A stretch of DNA of 64,000 bases from NCBI RefSeq assembly GCF_003950315.1, contig NZ_NGJT01000011.1:1-64000 (forward strand). Reading direction: 5' to 3'. The notes under the pieces were generated by a model, which was not told the origin of the DNA, searched no databases, and saw only the letters and a list, made by a program, of their open reading frames with translations. Below are positions 8,388 to 17,422 of this stretch, in pieces. Made by a program: the position numbers and the translations under genes. This stretch comes from Vagococcus bubulae. GTDB taxonomy: Bacteria > Bacillota > Bacilli > Lactobacillales > Vagococcaceae. Positions within the stretch are counted from its first letter, which is position 1, and each line of letters starts with the position of its first letter.

Positions 8388-8924
8388 GTGATGCGTGTTC
8401 CTAAAGAGGGAGAGTTTATCACGATCCAAAGTTACAAGCATGACGGTAGTTTACATCGAACTTGGCGCGACACAATGGTCCTAAAAACAAGTGAGTGTTC
8501 GATAATTGGGATGAATGACCACACACTTGTGACAGAATCAGATGGACGACGATGGGTGACGCGTGAACCTGCTATTGTATATTTCCATACAAAATATTGG
8601 TTCAACATAATTGCTATGATACGAGAGAAAGGAGTTTCCTACTATTGTAATCTTGCCTCACCGTATGTTTTAGATGAGGAAGCTTTAAAGTATATTGATT
8701 ATGACTTGGATATAAAAGTGTTTCCTGATGGAGAAAAACGCTTATTAGATGTTGATGAGTATGAAGATCATCGAAAGCTAATGAACTACCCAAATGAAAT
8801 TGATATTGTCCTTAAAGAAAATGTGAAGATTTTGGTAGACTGGATTAATGAAGGAAAAGGTCCTTTCTCTGATGAATACGTCGATATTTGGTATAAAAGG
8901 TATCAACAATTATCAAGAAAATGA
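8388..8924 (+). CDS. Nucleoside tri-/diphosphate phosphatase, DUF402 family
   Basis: A 178-residue protein closely following the S. aureus Ntdp family: [71 protein letters not shown] and [20 protein letters not shown]. The acidic residues in the last two stretches form the metal site. These enzymes hydrolyse NTPs and NDPs. The start is GTG at 8388 or ATG at 8391, with AGGA 7 or 10 nt upstream. It is monocistronic, with its own promoter and a terminator downstream. Confidence 0.85.
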   Translation: MMRVPKEGEFITIQSYKHDGSLHRTWRDTMVLKTSECSIIGMNDHTLVTESDGRRWVTREPAIVYFHTKYWFNIIAMIREKGVSYYCNLASPYVLDEEALKYIDYDLDIKVFPDGEKRLLDVDEYEDHRKLMNYPNEIDIVLKENVKILVDWINEGKGPFSDEYVDIWYKRYQQLSRK

Positions 8925-8981
8925 AACAACTGTCTGTTTCGTAAATTCAGGGTTTGATAAGCAATGAGGATAATAATGAAG

Positions 8982-9010
8982 AGACGATGAATAATCTCAT
9001 CGTCTTTTTG
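8982..9010 (+). terminator. Terminator after the Ntdp gene
   Basis: AGACGATGA, ATAATC loop, TCATCGTCT followed by T-rich sequence; a perfect 9-bp stem. Confidence 0.85.
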
Positions 9011-9064
9011 TTATTTTTTTGGTTGTTCAAACGAAAAAAATAACAATTTTGTTTGAAGTTATTA

Positions 9065-9073
9065 TGTTATACT
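9065..9073 (+). promoter_or_regulatory. Extended -10 promoter for the 69-residue gene
   Basis: TGTTATACT, an extended -10 with TATACT at 9068-9073. The -35 is poor. It ends 31 bp before the GTG start. Confidence 0.45.
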
Positions 9074-9104
9074 TTTTACAAGATGAATAAAGGAGGGTAT
9101 TTAA

Positions 9105-9314
9105 GTGAAGAAAAAATTATCTATCCTATTCTTAATAAGTGCCGTTCTTTGTATTGGTTTGGTGATTTTAAAGGTGTCGCATCAAGATACTGTAGCCTCT
9201 GAAAAAATAATTCATGAAGTCATCGAGCCTGAAAAGAAAGTGATGACCATACCAAAGAAAGCATCTATTAACTATAGTAAAGAAAGACAAGTCATGTCGA
9301 TTAAAGAAATGTAA
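9105..9314 (+). CDS. Small membrane-anchored or secreted protein, function unknown
   Basis: A 69-residue protein with an N-terminal hydrophobic segment (KKKLSILFLISAVLCIGLVIL, residues ~3-23) and a short charged outside tail. The single transmembrane helix is unfollowed by an AXA or lipobox site. The GTG start is supported by AGGAGGG 7 nt upstream. It has its own promoter and its own terminator, so it looks like a real, separately expressed gene. I do not recognise a family. Confidence 0.6.
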   Translation: MKKKLSILFLISAVLCIGLVILKVSHQDTVASEKIIHEVIEPEKKVMTIPKKASINYSKERQVMSIKEM

Positions 9315-9325
9315 GGGATAAAAAT

Positions 9326-9361
9326 AACAAGACAAGGAGATAATCTTTGTCTTGTTTATTT
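9326..9361. terminator. Terminator between the 69-residue gene and the GNAT gene
   Basis: AACAAGACAA, ten-base loop, TTGTCTTGTT followed by TATTTTTAT, between two convergent genes. Confidence 0.8.
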
Positions 9362-9796
9362 TTATATCGTTTTTTTCATGTTTTGATGTTCAATATTGGC
9401 TTCTAGATAGGTATCGCCAAAAGGCTCATAACCTAGTGATTGGTAAAAATCAAAAGCGTGTAGTTGTGCTCCTAAAATAAGAGTAGAAGTATGGTATTGC
9501 TTTGCGACTTCTTCTGCATACATCATGAGTTGTTTTCCGACGCCACTGCCTCTTGCTTCTTTCTCAACAGCCATACGTTGGACTTTCATAGAGGTACTAT
9601 CAATAGGTAATAAGCGAACCGTTCCTAAAGCATGCTGATTATCATCATATAATACACAATGAATGGCTTGATCTTCATTAGCGATTTCGATAGATTCAGG
9701 AACGTGTTGTTCTTTAACAAAGACATTTAGTCGGATTGTTTTGGCATCGTGATAGACAGTAGAATTGAGGTCTTCTGTATGAAATAATTGTGACAT
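9362..9796 (-). CDS. GNAT family N-acetyltransferase (YjcF/ElaA-like)
   Basis: A 144-residue acetyltransferase. It opens with a short N-terminal part containing IRLNVFVKEQHVPESIE, typical of the YjcF/ElaA branch. Then come GTVRLLPID, the acetyl-CoA loop VQRMAVEKEARGSGVGKQLM and LGAQLHAFDFYQSLGYEPFG. It transfers acetyl from acetyl-CoA to an unknown amine. It is complete, with an AGGAGG site. It is convergent with the small gene upstream in coordinates and apparently monocistronic. Confidence 0.85.
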   Translation of the reverse strand: MSQLFHTEDLNSTVYHDAKTIRLNVFVKEQHVPESIEIANEDQAIHCVLYDDNQHALGTVRLLPIDSTSMKVQRMAVEKEARGSGVGKQLMMYAEEVAKQYHTSTLILGAQLHAFDFYQSLGYEPFGDTYLEANIEHQNMKKTI

Positions 9797-9906
9797 ATTT
9801 GTTCCTCCTTTGTTATGGTTTGTATAATTTTATCAAATTAGAAGTTTTTTTAAAACAAATAGATTATAATAGACCTACGTGAATTTAGATAAAGCGAGGG
9901 GAATAT

Positions 9907-11019
9907 ATGCTACAAAAACTAAAAGCATCCAAATTAATGTTTTGGTCGCTGGAATTACTTATCATAGCGACGTTAATTTTAGTAGGAACAAAAATTAATT
10001 TTTTATTTAAACCGATCGGCACATTGTTCACAACCATGTTTGCCCCCATCATCATATCGGGTTTTTTATTTTATTGTGTGAATCCAATCTTGTTGTTTAT
10101 GTTAAAAAAAGGAATCAAGAGAACCTGGGCTGTCACAATTATTATGCTCTTTTTAGTGGGTGTAGTATTACTGTTGATCATGTCAGTTATCCCTAATTTG
10201 ATTAAACAAATTACCATGTTAACTAAAGCAGCACCAGATTTTTATGTGGCGATTGAAAAAACAATTAATGAAGTCGCCCATCATCCTGTTATGAAAAATG
10301 TCGATATCCAACAATACTTAGAACAGTGGAATGTTTCTTTTGGTAATATTATTAAAACCACTTTATCCAGTTTAGGAAATGGATTAGGGTCATTCATTTC
10401 ATCCATGGCAGGGGTTGTGATGATTATCTTCACTGTTCCATTTATTTTATTTTATATGTTAAAAGATGGGGATAAATTTTTGCCGAATGTGACACGTTTT
10501 TTCCCAGAAACACATAGAAAAGAAATGACTGAGTTACTGATGAAAATGAGTCAAACCATTTCAAAATACATAAGTGGTCAAATGATAGAGTGTTTGTTTG
10601 TCGGGGTAGCCACAAGTATTGGTTATATGATAATCGGTGTGAATTATGCGTTCTTGTTTGGCGTGATTGCAGGATTGTCTAATATGATTCCTTATATTGG
10701 CCCTTATATAGGATTGGCACCAGCTCTATTTGTTACGGTGTTTACCGATCCGATTAAAGCTGTTTTAGCTTGTATTGTCGTACTAATCGTACAACAAATT
10801 GACGGCAATATCATTTATCCAAACGTTATAGGAAAGAGTTTAGACATCCATCCTTTAACGATTATTATTATTTTACTTGTTGCAGGAAATATCGCTGGTC
10901 TACTGGGAATGATTTTAGGTGTTCCTTTTTATGCAGTGTGTAAAACAATTGTTGTTTATGTTTATGATATGGTTCAATTAAATAAGCGTATTAAAGAAGA
11001 AAATACTCCCGTTAAATAA
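9907..11019 (+). CDS. AI-2E family transporter (PF01594-type membrane protein)
   Basis: A 370-residue membrane protein with about eight hydrophobic segments. The N-terminal block of helices is followed by a soluble loop (residues ~100-150) and then the conserved core: FYMLKDGDKFLPN, ISKYISGQMIECL, GLSNMIPYIGPYIGLAPAL and DGNIIYPNVIGKSLDIHPL. This is the AI-2E/PerM family, whose members export or exchange varied substrates; the name does not prove autoinducer transport. It is complete, with a clear ribosome site. It is probably monocistronic, with a weak hairpin overlapping its stop. Confidence 0.85.
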   Translation: MLQKLKASKLMFWSLELLIIATLILVGTKINFLFKPIGTLFTTMFAPIIISGFLFYCVNPILLFMLKKGIKRTWAVTIIMLFLVGVVLLLIMSVIPNLIKQITMLTKAAPDFYVAIEKTINEVAHHPVMKNVDIQQYLEQWNVSFGNIIKTTLSSLGNGLGSFISSMAGVVMIIFTVPFILFYMLKDGDKFLPNVTRFFPETHRKEMTELLMKMSQTISKYISGQMIECLFVGVATSIGYMIIGVNYAFLFGVIAGLSNMIPYIGPYIGLAPALFVTVFTDPIKAVLACIVVLIVQQIDGNIIYPNVIGKSLDIHPLTIIIILLVAGNIAGLLGMILGVPFYAVCKTIVVYVYDMVQLNKRIKEENTPVK

Positions 11020-11040
11020 TACAGGAGTATATATCTTTTA
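11003..11040 (+). terminator. Weak hairpin overlapping the end of the AI-2E gene
   Basis: ATACTCC and GGAGTAT, 14-base loop, followed by a T-rich run. The short stem overlaps the stop codon, so termination is probably partial. Confidence 0.4.
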
Positions 11041-11121
11041 TATTGAATTTAATTGTCAATTATGATACGATTTTCGGAGGAATATTAAAAAGAACGAATA
11101 AATGTTAGGAGAGAAAAGCTT

Positions 11122-12474
11122 ATGAACGCTGACCCTGAGAGTCAGTCTATTTTTATCAATATTATTATTTTGGTTGTTTTAACGTTGCTTAATGCGTTTT
11201 TTGCCGCTGCGGAGGTTTCCGTTATATCGGTAAATAGAAACCGATTAGAAAGTAAGGCTGAAGAAGGAAATAAAACGGCTATCAAATTATTAGGTTTAAT
11301 TAATGATTCAGGAAATTTTTTATCAACGATTCAAGTAGGGATTACGTTAGTCACTATCTTGTCAGGGGCATCTTTGGCAAATTCATTTGCTAGAGAGTTA
11401 GCACCAATTTTTGGTGGTGCTCCATGGGCAAAACAAGCATCACAAGTCATCGTTTTAGTGTTATTAACATATATTTCGATTGTATTTGGGGAGTTATATC
11501 CTAAACGAATTGCTTTAAATAAACCTGAAGAGGTTGCAAAATTTGTAATGGGACCTATTTCGTTATTAGGTAAAGTGATGAGACCATTTGTATGGTTATT
11601 ATCAAGTTCGACAAACTTATTAAGTCGTATTACCCCTATGACATTTGATGATGAAAAAGAACGCATGACTCGTGAAGAAATGGCTTATTTATTAACAAAT
11701 GAAGGAGTCTTGGACTCTGATGAGTTAGAGATGGTACAGGGGATTTTTGATTTAGATACAACCATGGCTAGAGAAGTGATGGTACCTCGTACAGAAGCCT
11801 TTATGATAGATATCCATGATACGGCAGAAGAAAATATTGATAAAGTGTTAGGGAACAATTTCTCTAGAATTCCAGTTTATGATGATGATAAAGATAAAGT
11901 CATTGGGATTTTACATTTGAAAAACTTACTAAAAGAAGCAAGGAATAAAGGCTTTGAAAATTTAAATCTGTTAAACGTGATACATGAACCATTGTATGTA
12001 CCAGAAACGATTTTTATTGATGATTTATTACTTGAGTTAAAGAAAACACAAAATCATATGGCAATATTACTAGATGAGTATGGTGGTGTATCTGGATTAG
12101 TAACGTTTGAAGACTTATTGGAAGAAATTGTTGGTGAGATTGACGATGAATCAGATGAATTAACCATTGATCATTTGTTAAAACAAGTAAGTGACAATGA
12201 ATTTCTGATTGAAGCACGTATGCCAATCAATGATTTTAACGAAAAATTTGGAACAAATATTTCGATGACAGATGTTGATACGATGGCTGGATTTATGATT
12301 ACTGAGTTGGGAGTTATTCCTGAAAAAGAAGAGCGTCTAACCATTCATGTGGATCATATTGACTTAACAACGTATAAGTCAGAAGGGACTCGTTTATTGG
12401 AGATACTTGTTACCATTAATGAAGTTGATGAAGATGAAGACGACAAATATTATAAATCACGTGATGATGATTAA
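11122..12474 (+). CDS. Hemolysin-family CNNM/CorC protein with CBS domains
   Basis: A 450-residue membrane protein. Residues ~10-190 form the CNNM (DUF21) transmembrane domain (NAFFAAAEVSVISVNRNRLE, FGELYPKRIALN). Two CBS domains follow at ~205-330 (REVMVPRTEAFMIDIHDTAE, HMAILLDEYGGVSGLVTFED). The C-terminal CorC_HlyC domain covers ~345-440. The family handles divalent-cation efflux (Mg or Co) rather than haemolysis. The tail is very acidic. It has a strong AGGAGAG site and ends 19 bp before tagD; joint transcription is likely. Confidence 0.88.
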   Translation: MNADPESQSIFINIIILVVLTLLNAFFAAAEVSVISVNRNRLESKAEEGNKTAIKLLGLINDSGNFLSTIQVGITLVTILSGASLANSFARELAPIFGGAPWAKQASQVIVLVLLTYISIVFGELYPKRIALNKPEEVAKFVMGPISLLGKVMRPFVWLLSSSTNLLSRITPMTFDDEKERMTREEMAYLLTNEGVLDSDELEMVQGIFDLDTTMAREVMVPRTEAFMIDIHDTAEENIDKVLGNNFSRIPVYDDDKDKVIGILHLKNLLKEARNKGFENLNLLNVIHEPLYVPETIFIDDLLLELKKTQNHMAILLDEYGGVSGLVTFEDLLEEIVGEIDDESDELTIDHLLKQVSDNEFLIEARMPINDFNEKFGTNISMTDVDTMAGFMITELGVIPEKEERLTIHVDHIDLTTYKSEGTRLLEILVTINEVDEDEDDKYYKSRDDD

Positions 12475-12493
12475 TAGATAGTGAGGTATTACC

Positions 12494-12889
12494 ATGAGAA
12501 AAGTAATTACATATGGAACATTTGATTTATTACACTACGGACATATTAACTTATTACGTCGTGCGAAAGAACAAGGCGATTATTTGATCGTTGCTTTATC
12601 TACGGATGAATTCAATTGGAATGAAAAACAAAAAAAATGTTATTTCTCATATGAAAAAAGAAAAATGTTGTTAGAAGCAATACGCTATGTGGACTTAGTT
12701 ATACCTGAGGAAGCATGGGACCAAAAAATGACAGACATTGACGAATTTAAAGTGGATGTATTTGTCATGGGAGACGACTGGAAAGGTCAATTTGACTTTG
12801 TAAAAGAAACAGGGGCAGATGTTGTCTATCTTGAACGTACTCCTGAAATCTCGACAACACAAATCAAAAAAGATTTAAATAAGAAATAA
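12494..12889 (+). CDS. tagD: Glycerol-3-phosphate cytidylyltransferase
   Basis: A 131-residue enzyme making CDP-glycerol from CTP and glycerol 3-phosphate for wall teichoic acid. The nucleotidyltransferase motif HxGH is in TYGTFDLLHYGHINLL, and the second signature is RTPEISTTQIKKDL. Length and motifs match TagD/TarD closely. CDP-glycerol is the substrate for the TagF-like protein encoded at 24736-28071, linking this gene to the wall cluster 12 kb downstream. It is followed by a strong terminator. Confidence 0.93.
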   Translation: MRKVITYGTFDLLHYGHINLLRRAKEQGDYLIVALSTDEFNWNEKQKKCYFSYEKRKMLLEAIRYVDLVIPEEAWDQKMTDIDEFKVDVFVMGDDWKGQFDFVKETGADVVYLERTPEISTTQIKKDLNKK

Positions 12890-12894
12890 AAAAT

Positions 12895-12945
12895 AGAAAG
12901 ATACTTAGTTATTAAAAAATAATTAAGTGTCTTTTTTTTATTTTT
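12895..12945 (+). terminator. Terminator after tagD
   Basis: AAAGATACTTAGTTATT pairs with AATAATTAAGTGTCTTT and is followed by a run of T. Confidence 0.85.
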
Positions 12946-13013
12946 TTAAGGAAAAAGTTAATCAAAAAATAAATGAAAAGTAAACTAAAATTAGCTCAAA
13001 TTTCGAAAATTAG

Positions 13014-13042
13014 TTGAAAGTATTATTAAGAATATGTTAAAC
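13014..13042 (+). promoter_or_regulatory. Promoter of the lipoprotein gene
   Basis: TTGAAA, 17 bp, TTAAAC with an extended TATG before the -10; 38 bp before the GTG start. Confidence 0.5.
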
Positions 13043-13080
13043 TTTTTAAAAGTATGGTTTTTATAAAAAGGAGGTTCTAT

Positions 13081-13608
13081 GTGAGAAAAAATATTGTGCT
13101 AATGGGACTAACTGGATTTTTTATGTTGAACCTGGTTGGATGCTCTACAACAGAAAAAAAGACTAATTCGTCATCTCAGTCAATTCAAAGTGAGACATCT
13201 GTCAGTGAAAAAGAAAAATCTACCAATACTAGTGTGAAAGAGTCTGCTACAACAGAATCGACCACTTTATCTAAAAACGATAAGGTTGAGACCATGTTAG
13301 ATTCTCTAAATCAAGGGATGTCAGGAATGTTTGATATTAGCTTTGATGAGGCAAATGATAAATTTTTGTTAGAAGCTAAAAAAGATGGACCAATGGATAA
13401 AGTACTTTCTGAGCTAGTAAATAATCCAACATCAGATGATAAACAGCAATTAGATGATTTATCATCTTCGTTAACAGGTTTTTCTGAGTCCATTTCATCA
13501 AGTTTAGGAAATGATTATTCAATTGAATTGGTGAACCATTACAATGATCAAGGTAGTTTTTTTGTGATTAAAAATGGAGAGATTAGTTTTCCTTATCTAG
13601 AAAACTAA
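13081..13608 (+). CDS. Lipoprotein of unknown function
   Basis: A 175-residue lipoprotein starting at GTG 13081, where GGAGG lies 6 nt upstream; an in-frame ATG at 13054 lacks a site. The signal peptide RKNIVLMGLTGFFMLNLVGC ends in a lipobox (LVGC), so the protein should be anchored on the outer face of the membrane. A Ser/Thr/Lys-rich linker of ~45 residues follows, then a ~95-residue C-terminal domain (ending FFVIKNGEISFPYLEN) of no family I recognise. It lies 23 bp before the ChW peptidase gene and may be co-transcribed with it, which hints at a surface or wall role. Confidence 0.75.
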   Translation: MRKNIVLMGLTGFFMLNLVGCSTTEKKTNSSSQSIQSETSVSEKEKSTNTSVKESATTESTTLSKNDKVETMLDSLNQGMSGMFDISFDEANDKFLLEAKKDGPMDKVLSELVNNPTSDDKQQLDDLSSSLTGFSESISSSLGNDYSIELVNHYNDQGSFFVIKNGEISFPYLEN

Positions 13609-13631
13609 TAAAATTTTTTGGGGGATTATAA

Positions 13632-15851
13632 ATGAGAAATAAGAAATTTAATTATGTTATGTTAACGTGTTTGTTAGCTAATATTGCAACATATCCGGTG
13701 GTTGGTTTAGCAGAAAATCCAACTGGTGACAAGCAACCAACGCAAACACAAGCAAGTGATAATGGTATATCGCAAGTAAACAGTGGGAATGAAGGATTGT
13801 TAGATAGTGGAAGTGTTGAATCAACACCACCTACTAGTGAAGAAACAGTTGAAACAACATCATCTGAAGCAGCGACTAAGACAACAGACTCGTCTGAAAA
13901 AGCGACTGAAAGAACAAGTGTACAAAACCTAGAAGTAGGGATTAAATATGAAGCGCATGTTCAAAATATTGGTTGGCAAGCTGCTGTTAACAATGGTGAG
14001 TTAGCTGGAACAACTGGTAAAAACTTAGCTTTAGAAGGCTTAAAAATTTCTTTAGACAAAGGGGATTTATCTGGCGGGATCGAATATAAATCTCACGTTC
14101 GCAACATTGGCTGGCAAAATTGGGTATCAGAAGGTCAAGTAGCAGGAACAGTTGGGAAAGCTTTACCAACAGAAGCATATCAAATTCGATTAACTGGTGA
14201 AATAGCAGACCATTACAATGTTTACTACCGAGTTCATACGACTAATTTAGGTTGGTTAGACTGGGCTAAAAATGGCGAAATGGCGGGTAGTGAAGGATTT
14301 GCTTATAATGTTCAAGCAATTGAAATTAAATTATTGAAAAAATCTGAAACACCACCTGCAAATACAACAACACCTTATGTTAAGAAAACAACAATTAATT
14401 ATCAAGCACATGTTCAAGATATTGGTTGGCAAGATGCGGTATTAGATGGTAAAACTGCTGGAACAACAGGACGTAACAAAGGGATTGAAGGCTTAAAAAT
14501 CAATTTAAGTGATTCAGCTGCAGCCGCTAATATCCAATACCGTGCGCATGTTCGTAATATTGGTTGGCAAGATTGGGTAACTGGTGGACAATTAGCAGGA
14601 ACAGTTGGAAGAGCATTACCAACAGAAGCTTATGAAATTAAATTAACTGGTGACTTAGCTAACAAATATGATGTTTATTACCGAGTGCATTCATCAAATG
14701 TTGGTTGGCTAGGTTGGGCTAAAAATGGTCAATCAGCAGGGACTGAAGGATTTGGATTTAAAGTAGAAGCTGTTCAAATTAAACTAATTCCTAAATATAA
14801 TAGTGCTCCTTCAGTAGGGAATTCATTCCTAAAAAGTGAACAAGTTGCTTATCAAACACACGTGAAAAATATTGGTTGGCAATCAGCTGTAATCAATGGT
14901 GATGTGGCTGGAACTACTGGTAAAAATTTATGGGTTGAAGGGTTAAAACTTTCTATTCCAAATAAACAGACAAACGGTAGTGTTCAATATAAGGCGCATG
15001 TTCGTAATATTGGTTGGCAAGATTGGGTAGCAGATGGTCAATTATCAGGAACTGTCGGAAGAGCATTGCCAACAGAAGCGTATCAAATTAAATTAACTGG
15101 TGACTTAAACAAATTATATGATGTTTATTACCGAGTTCATGCACAAAACTTTGGTTGGTTAGGCTGGGCTAAAAATGGTCAATCAGCAGGAACTGAAGGA
15201 TATGCTTATCATGTAGAGGCTATCCAAGTGAAATTAGTACCAAAAGGTGGTGCAGCTCCAGGAAAAGTTGGAGATGCTTTTAGAGTTAAGAAAACATCAA
15301 ATATCATTTCAAGTGTTCCATATGTGAGTCAATACACACCAGTATTTGCTCCATGGGGATGTGCAGCGGCTTCTATGACCATGTTACTTCGTTCAAAAGG
15401 AGTTAATGTGGATTTGAAATACGCACAAGATAATTTACCAATGTATCCTGAGTATAAAGGTGGACAAAAAGGAAATGTTTATACAGGCGAAGGATTTGGT
15501 TGGGTTATTACACCGGGTACATTAACTGAGTACATGAAACGCTGGTATACAAATGTTCAAGATATTTCTGGAACAAATGCTCAAGGAATTAAAAATGAAG
15601 TATTAGCTGGAAATCCAGTATTATACTATGGTTATTCTTCTTATCAAAAAGATACAGTTAGAAATCATGCTAAAGTAATTGTTGGTTACAAAAATAATCA
15701 ATTTTTAGTTTATGATCCATTGTACTATAAAGAAAGTGATGGACCAATGACTGGTGGTAAGAATGAGAAGTATGATAAAGGGGCAAAACACTGGTTATCA
15801 GTATCAGATTTTAACAAAGAATTTGGTGGCGGAGCGATTGTCATCAGATAG
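13632..15851 (+). CDS. Secreted C39-like peptidase with nine ChW repeats
   Basis: A 739-residue secreted protein. A signal peptide (~1-27, ending VVGLA) and a Ser/Thr-rich linker (~28-100) come first. Nine ChW (clostridial hydrophobic, conserved Gly-Trp) repeats lie between ~104 and ~540, as three A-B-C triplets. A units read like AHVQNIGWQAAV, B units like AHVRNIGWQDWV, and C units like YYRVH..N.GWLGWAKNG. The C-terminal peptidase_C39_2-like domain (~557-739) has the catalytic Cys577 in WGCAAASMTMLL and His679 in NHAKVIVGY. ChW repeats are thought to bind surface polymers, and the peptidase may cut wall peptides or a processed substrate. Its neighbour is a second ChW enzyme. Confidence 0.88.
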   Translation: MRNKKFNYVMLTCLLANIATYPVVGLAENPTGDKQPTQTQASDNGISQVNSGNEGLLDSGSVESTPPTSEETVETTSSEAATKTTDSSEKATERTSVQNLEVGIKYEAHVQNIGWQAAVNNGELAGTTGKNLALEGLKISLDKGDLSGGIEYKSHVRNIGWQNWVSEGQVAGTVGKALPTEAYQIRLTGEIADHYNVYYRVHTTNLGWLDWAKNGEMAGSEGFAYNVQAIEIKLLKKSETPPANTTTPYVKKTTINYQAHVQDIGWQDAVLDGKTAGTTGRNKGIEGLKINLSDSAAAANIQYRAHVRNIGWQDWVTGGQLAGTVGRALPTEAYEIKLTGDLANKYDVYYRVHSSNVGWLGWAKNGQSAGTEGFGFKVEAVQIKLIPKYNSAPSVGNSFLKSEQVAYQTHVKNIGWQSAVINGDVAGTTGKNLWVEGLKLSIPNKQTNGSVQYKAHVRNIGWQDWVADGQLSGTVGRALPTEAYQIKLTGDLNKLYDVYYRVHAQNFGWLGWAKNGQSAGTEGYAYHVEAIQVKLVPKGGAAPGKVGDAFRVKKTSNIISSVPYVSQYTPVFAPWGCAAASMTMLLRSKGVNVDLKYAQDNLPMYPEYKGGQKGNVYTGEGFGWVITPGTLTEYMKRWYTNVQDISGTNAQGIKNEVLAGNPVLYYGYSSYQKDTVRNHAKVIVGYKNNQFLVYDPLYYKESDGPMTGGKNEKYDKGAKHWLSVSDFNKEFGGGAIVIR
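13941..15243 (+). repeat. Three tandem ~450-bp units coding for ChW triplets
   Basis: Units begin at about 13941, 14394 and 14844, a period of 453 then 450 bp, each coding three ChW repeats. The B and C parts are nearly identical between units at protein level, for example GRALPTEAYQIKLTGDL and RVH..N.GWLGWAKNGQSAGTEG. The pattern points to duplication of a whole triplet. Confidence 0.85.
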
Positions 15852-15876
15852 ATAAAAATAATAAAGTGAAATTAAA

Positions 15877-15912
15877 ATAAGATAGCATGCTTTTTTAGAT
15901 GCTATCTTATCT
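15877..15912 (+). terminator. Hairpin between the two ChW genes
   Basis: ATAAGATAGCAT, T-rich loop, ATGCTATCTTAT. A strong 12-bp stem, but the downstream T-run is poor, so it may attenuate rather than stop transcription into the GH25 gene. Confidence 0.6.
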
Positions 15913-15937
15913 TATCTATGGGGGAATATAGAAAATT

Positions 15938-17407
15938 ATGAATAATAAAGTAAAAATTGGCGCATTAACGTTAGCGTTATTATGCGCACCAGTATTGGCA
16001 AATGCGCAAAATACCACAACATCAAGTACAACAGAAGTACCAGTGGCACAAACGAGCGAAAGTGTAGTAGAAGAATCAAGTACACTCGAATCACAAGAGC
16101 CAGCGATACGAACAGTAGAAACAACAGAATCATCAAGTGAAGAAGTAGCAAAAGAAAAAAGTGCAGAAGAAAAAGCATTAGAATTTATGTTATCTGATAC
16201 TGAAAATGAATTTCCGGCGAATCGTTCAGATTTAGAACCAGGTGATTCAAAAATCGCTTCTCGTTCATCAAGTACACCTTATGTAGGATTATATGATAAA
16301 AATACGCCACAAAAAGGGTTCATAGATGTGTCTTCACATAATGGTGTCTTATCAGTTGATCAATATAAAACATTAAAAAATGCTGGTGTAACTGGTGTTG
16401 TTGTTAAATTAACAGAAGGAACAAGTTACGTTAACCCTTTAGCTGAAGGACAAATTAATAATGCTAAAAAAGCTGGCCTTAAAGTTTCGGCTTATCATTA
16501 TAGTTGGCATAGTAATAATGCTCAAGCAAAACTTGAAGCGGAGTATTTTGCTCAGGCTGCTAATAGATTAGGATTAGCTAAATCAACAGTCATGGTGAAT
16601 GATATTGAAGATCCTAAAATTTTTGGTAAAGCAGACCATAATGCAACATCATTAGCTTTCCAAAAGCGACTAAATGAATTAGGATTTGGAAATGTGACAC
16701 ATTATGTGGGAGCGTATTGGATTACTAGTGGGGCTATTAGTCCAGATAAGCTAGGTTATAAAAACTTGTGGGTTGCTGCCTATCCATATCAAATCAATAC
16801 ACAACAACAATACGCAAATTATGGTGCATGGCAATGGTCATCAAAATTAACAGTTCCTGGTCTTAGTGGAACACTTGATATCTCTTCAGATTATTCTGGA
16901 AAATATACTCAAAGCAGTGGCTCATCATCAAATGGTGGAAATAATGGCGGTGGTAGCAATAGTGGTACTTTCCAACAAAACCCTAATCCAGCTATGGGTC
17001 TTTGGTATAGATCACATGTAGCAGACAAAGGATGGTTAGGTTATGCAGGAACAGAATACACATCTGGAACAACTGGTGAAAACAGACGACTAGAAGCAAT
17101 TGATGTTCGATGGAATAAAGAAAAAAATTCTATTCGTTCAAGCTTCCAAGATATTAATGGCCGTTGGGTAGAATCAGGAACGGGCATTACCGGAACAGAA
17201 GGACAAGCTTTAGCTATTCAACGAGTTTGTTTTGCAAGTAATGACGATTTACTACAAACAGGTCGAAGAATTCAATACCGTGTACATTCACAAGATGTTG
17301 GTTGGTCAGCATGGAAAGAAGAAGGTATGCCAGCCGGAACAGCCGGTAAGAAAATTGAAGCCATTGAAATGAGAATGATTAAAAATGGTGTAGTTGAAAA
17401 AGGCTAA
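15938..17407 (+). CDS. Secreted GH25 lysozyme with ChW repeats
   Basis: A 489-residue protein. The signal peptide (~1-23, ending LANAQ) is followed by a Ser/Thr/Glu-rich region (~24-110). The GH25 muramidase domain (~125-330) has GFIDVSSHNG (Asp130), AYHYSWHS and VNDIED (Asp222/Glu224) as the catalytic region. A Gly/Ser linker leads to the C-terminal ChW region (~345-485). Two clear repeats (YRSHVADKGWLGYAG and YRVHSQDVGWSAWKEEG) flank a degenerate one. It degrades peptidoglycan outside the cell. It shares its repeat type with the peptidase gene 87 bp upstream, so the two probably target the same surface polymer. Confidence 0.9.
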   Translation: MNNKVKIGALTLALLCAPVLANAQNTTTSSTTEVPVAQTSESVVEESSTLESQEPAIRTVETTESSSEEVAKEKSAEEKALEFMLSDTENEFPANRSDLEPGDSKIASRSSSTPYVGLYDKNTPQKGFIDVSSHNGVLSVDQYKTLKNAGVTGVVVKLTEGTSYVNPLAEGQINNAKKAGLKVSAYHYSWHSNNAQAKLEAEYFAQAANRLGLAKSTVMVNDIEDPKIFGKADHNATSLAFQKRLNELGFGNVTHYVGAYWITSGAISPDKLGYKNLWVAAYPYQINTQQQYANYGAWQWSSKLTVPGLSGTLDISSDYSGKYTQSSGSSSNGGNNGGGSNSGTFQQNPNPAMGLWYRSHVADKGWLGYAGTEYTSGTTGENRRLEAIDVRWNKEKNSIRSSFQDINGRWVESGTGITGTEGQALAIQRVCFASNDDLLQTGRRIQYRVHSQDVGWSAWKEEGMPAGTAGKKIEAIEMRMIKNGVVEKG

Positions 17408-17422
17408 TAACCTTAAAATAAT

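Noticed and set aside
9907-11019. Quorum-sensing AI-2 exporter
   Set aside because: The family name is misleading: members export varied substrates, and no lsr or luxS genes are near.
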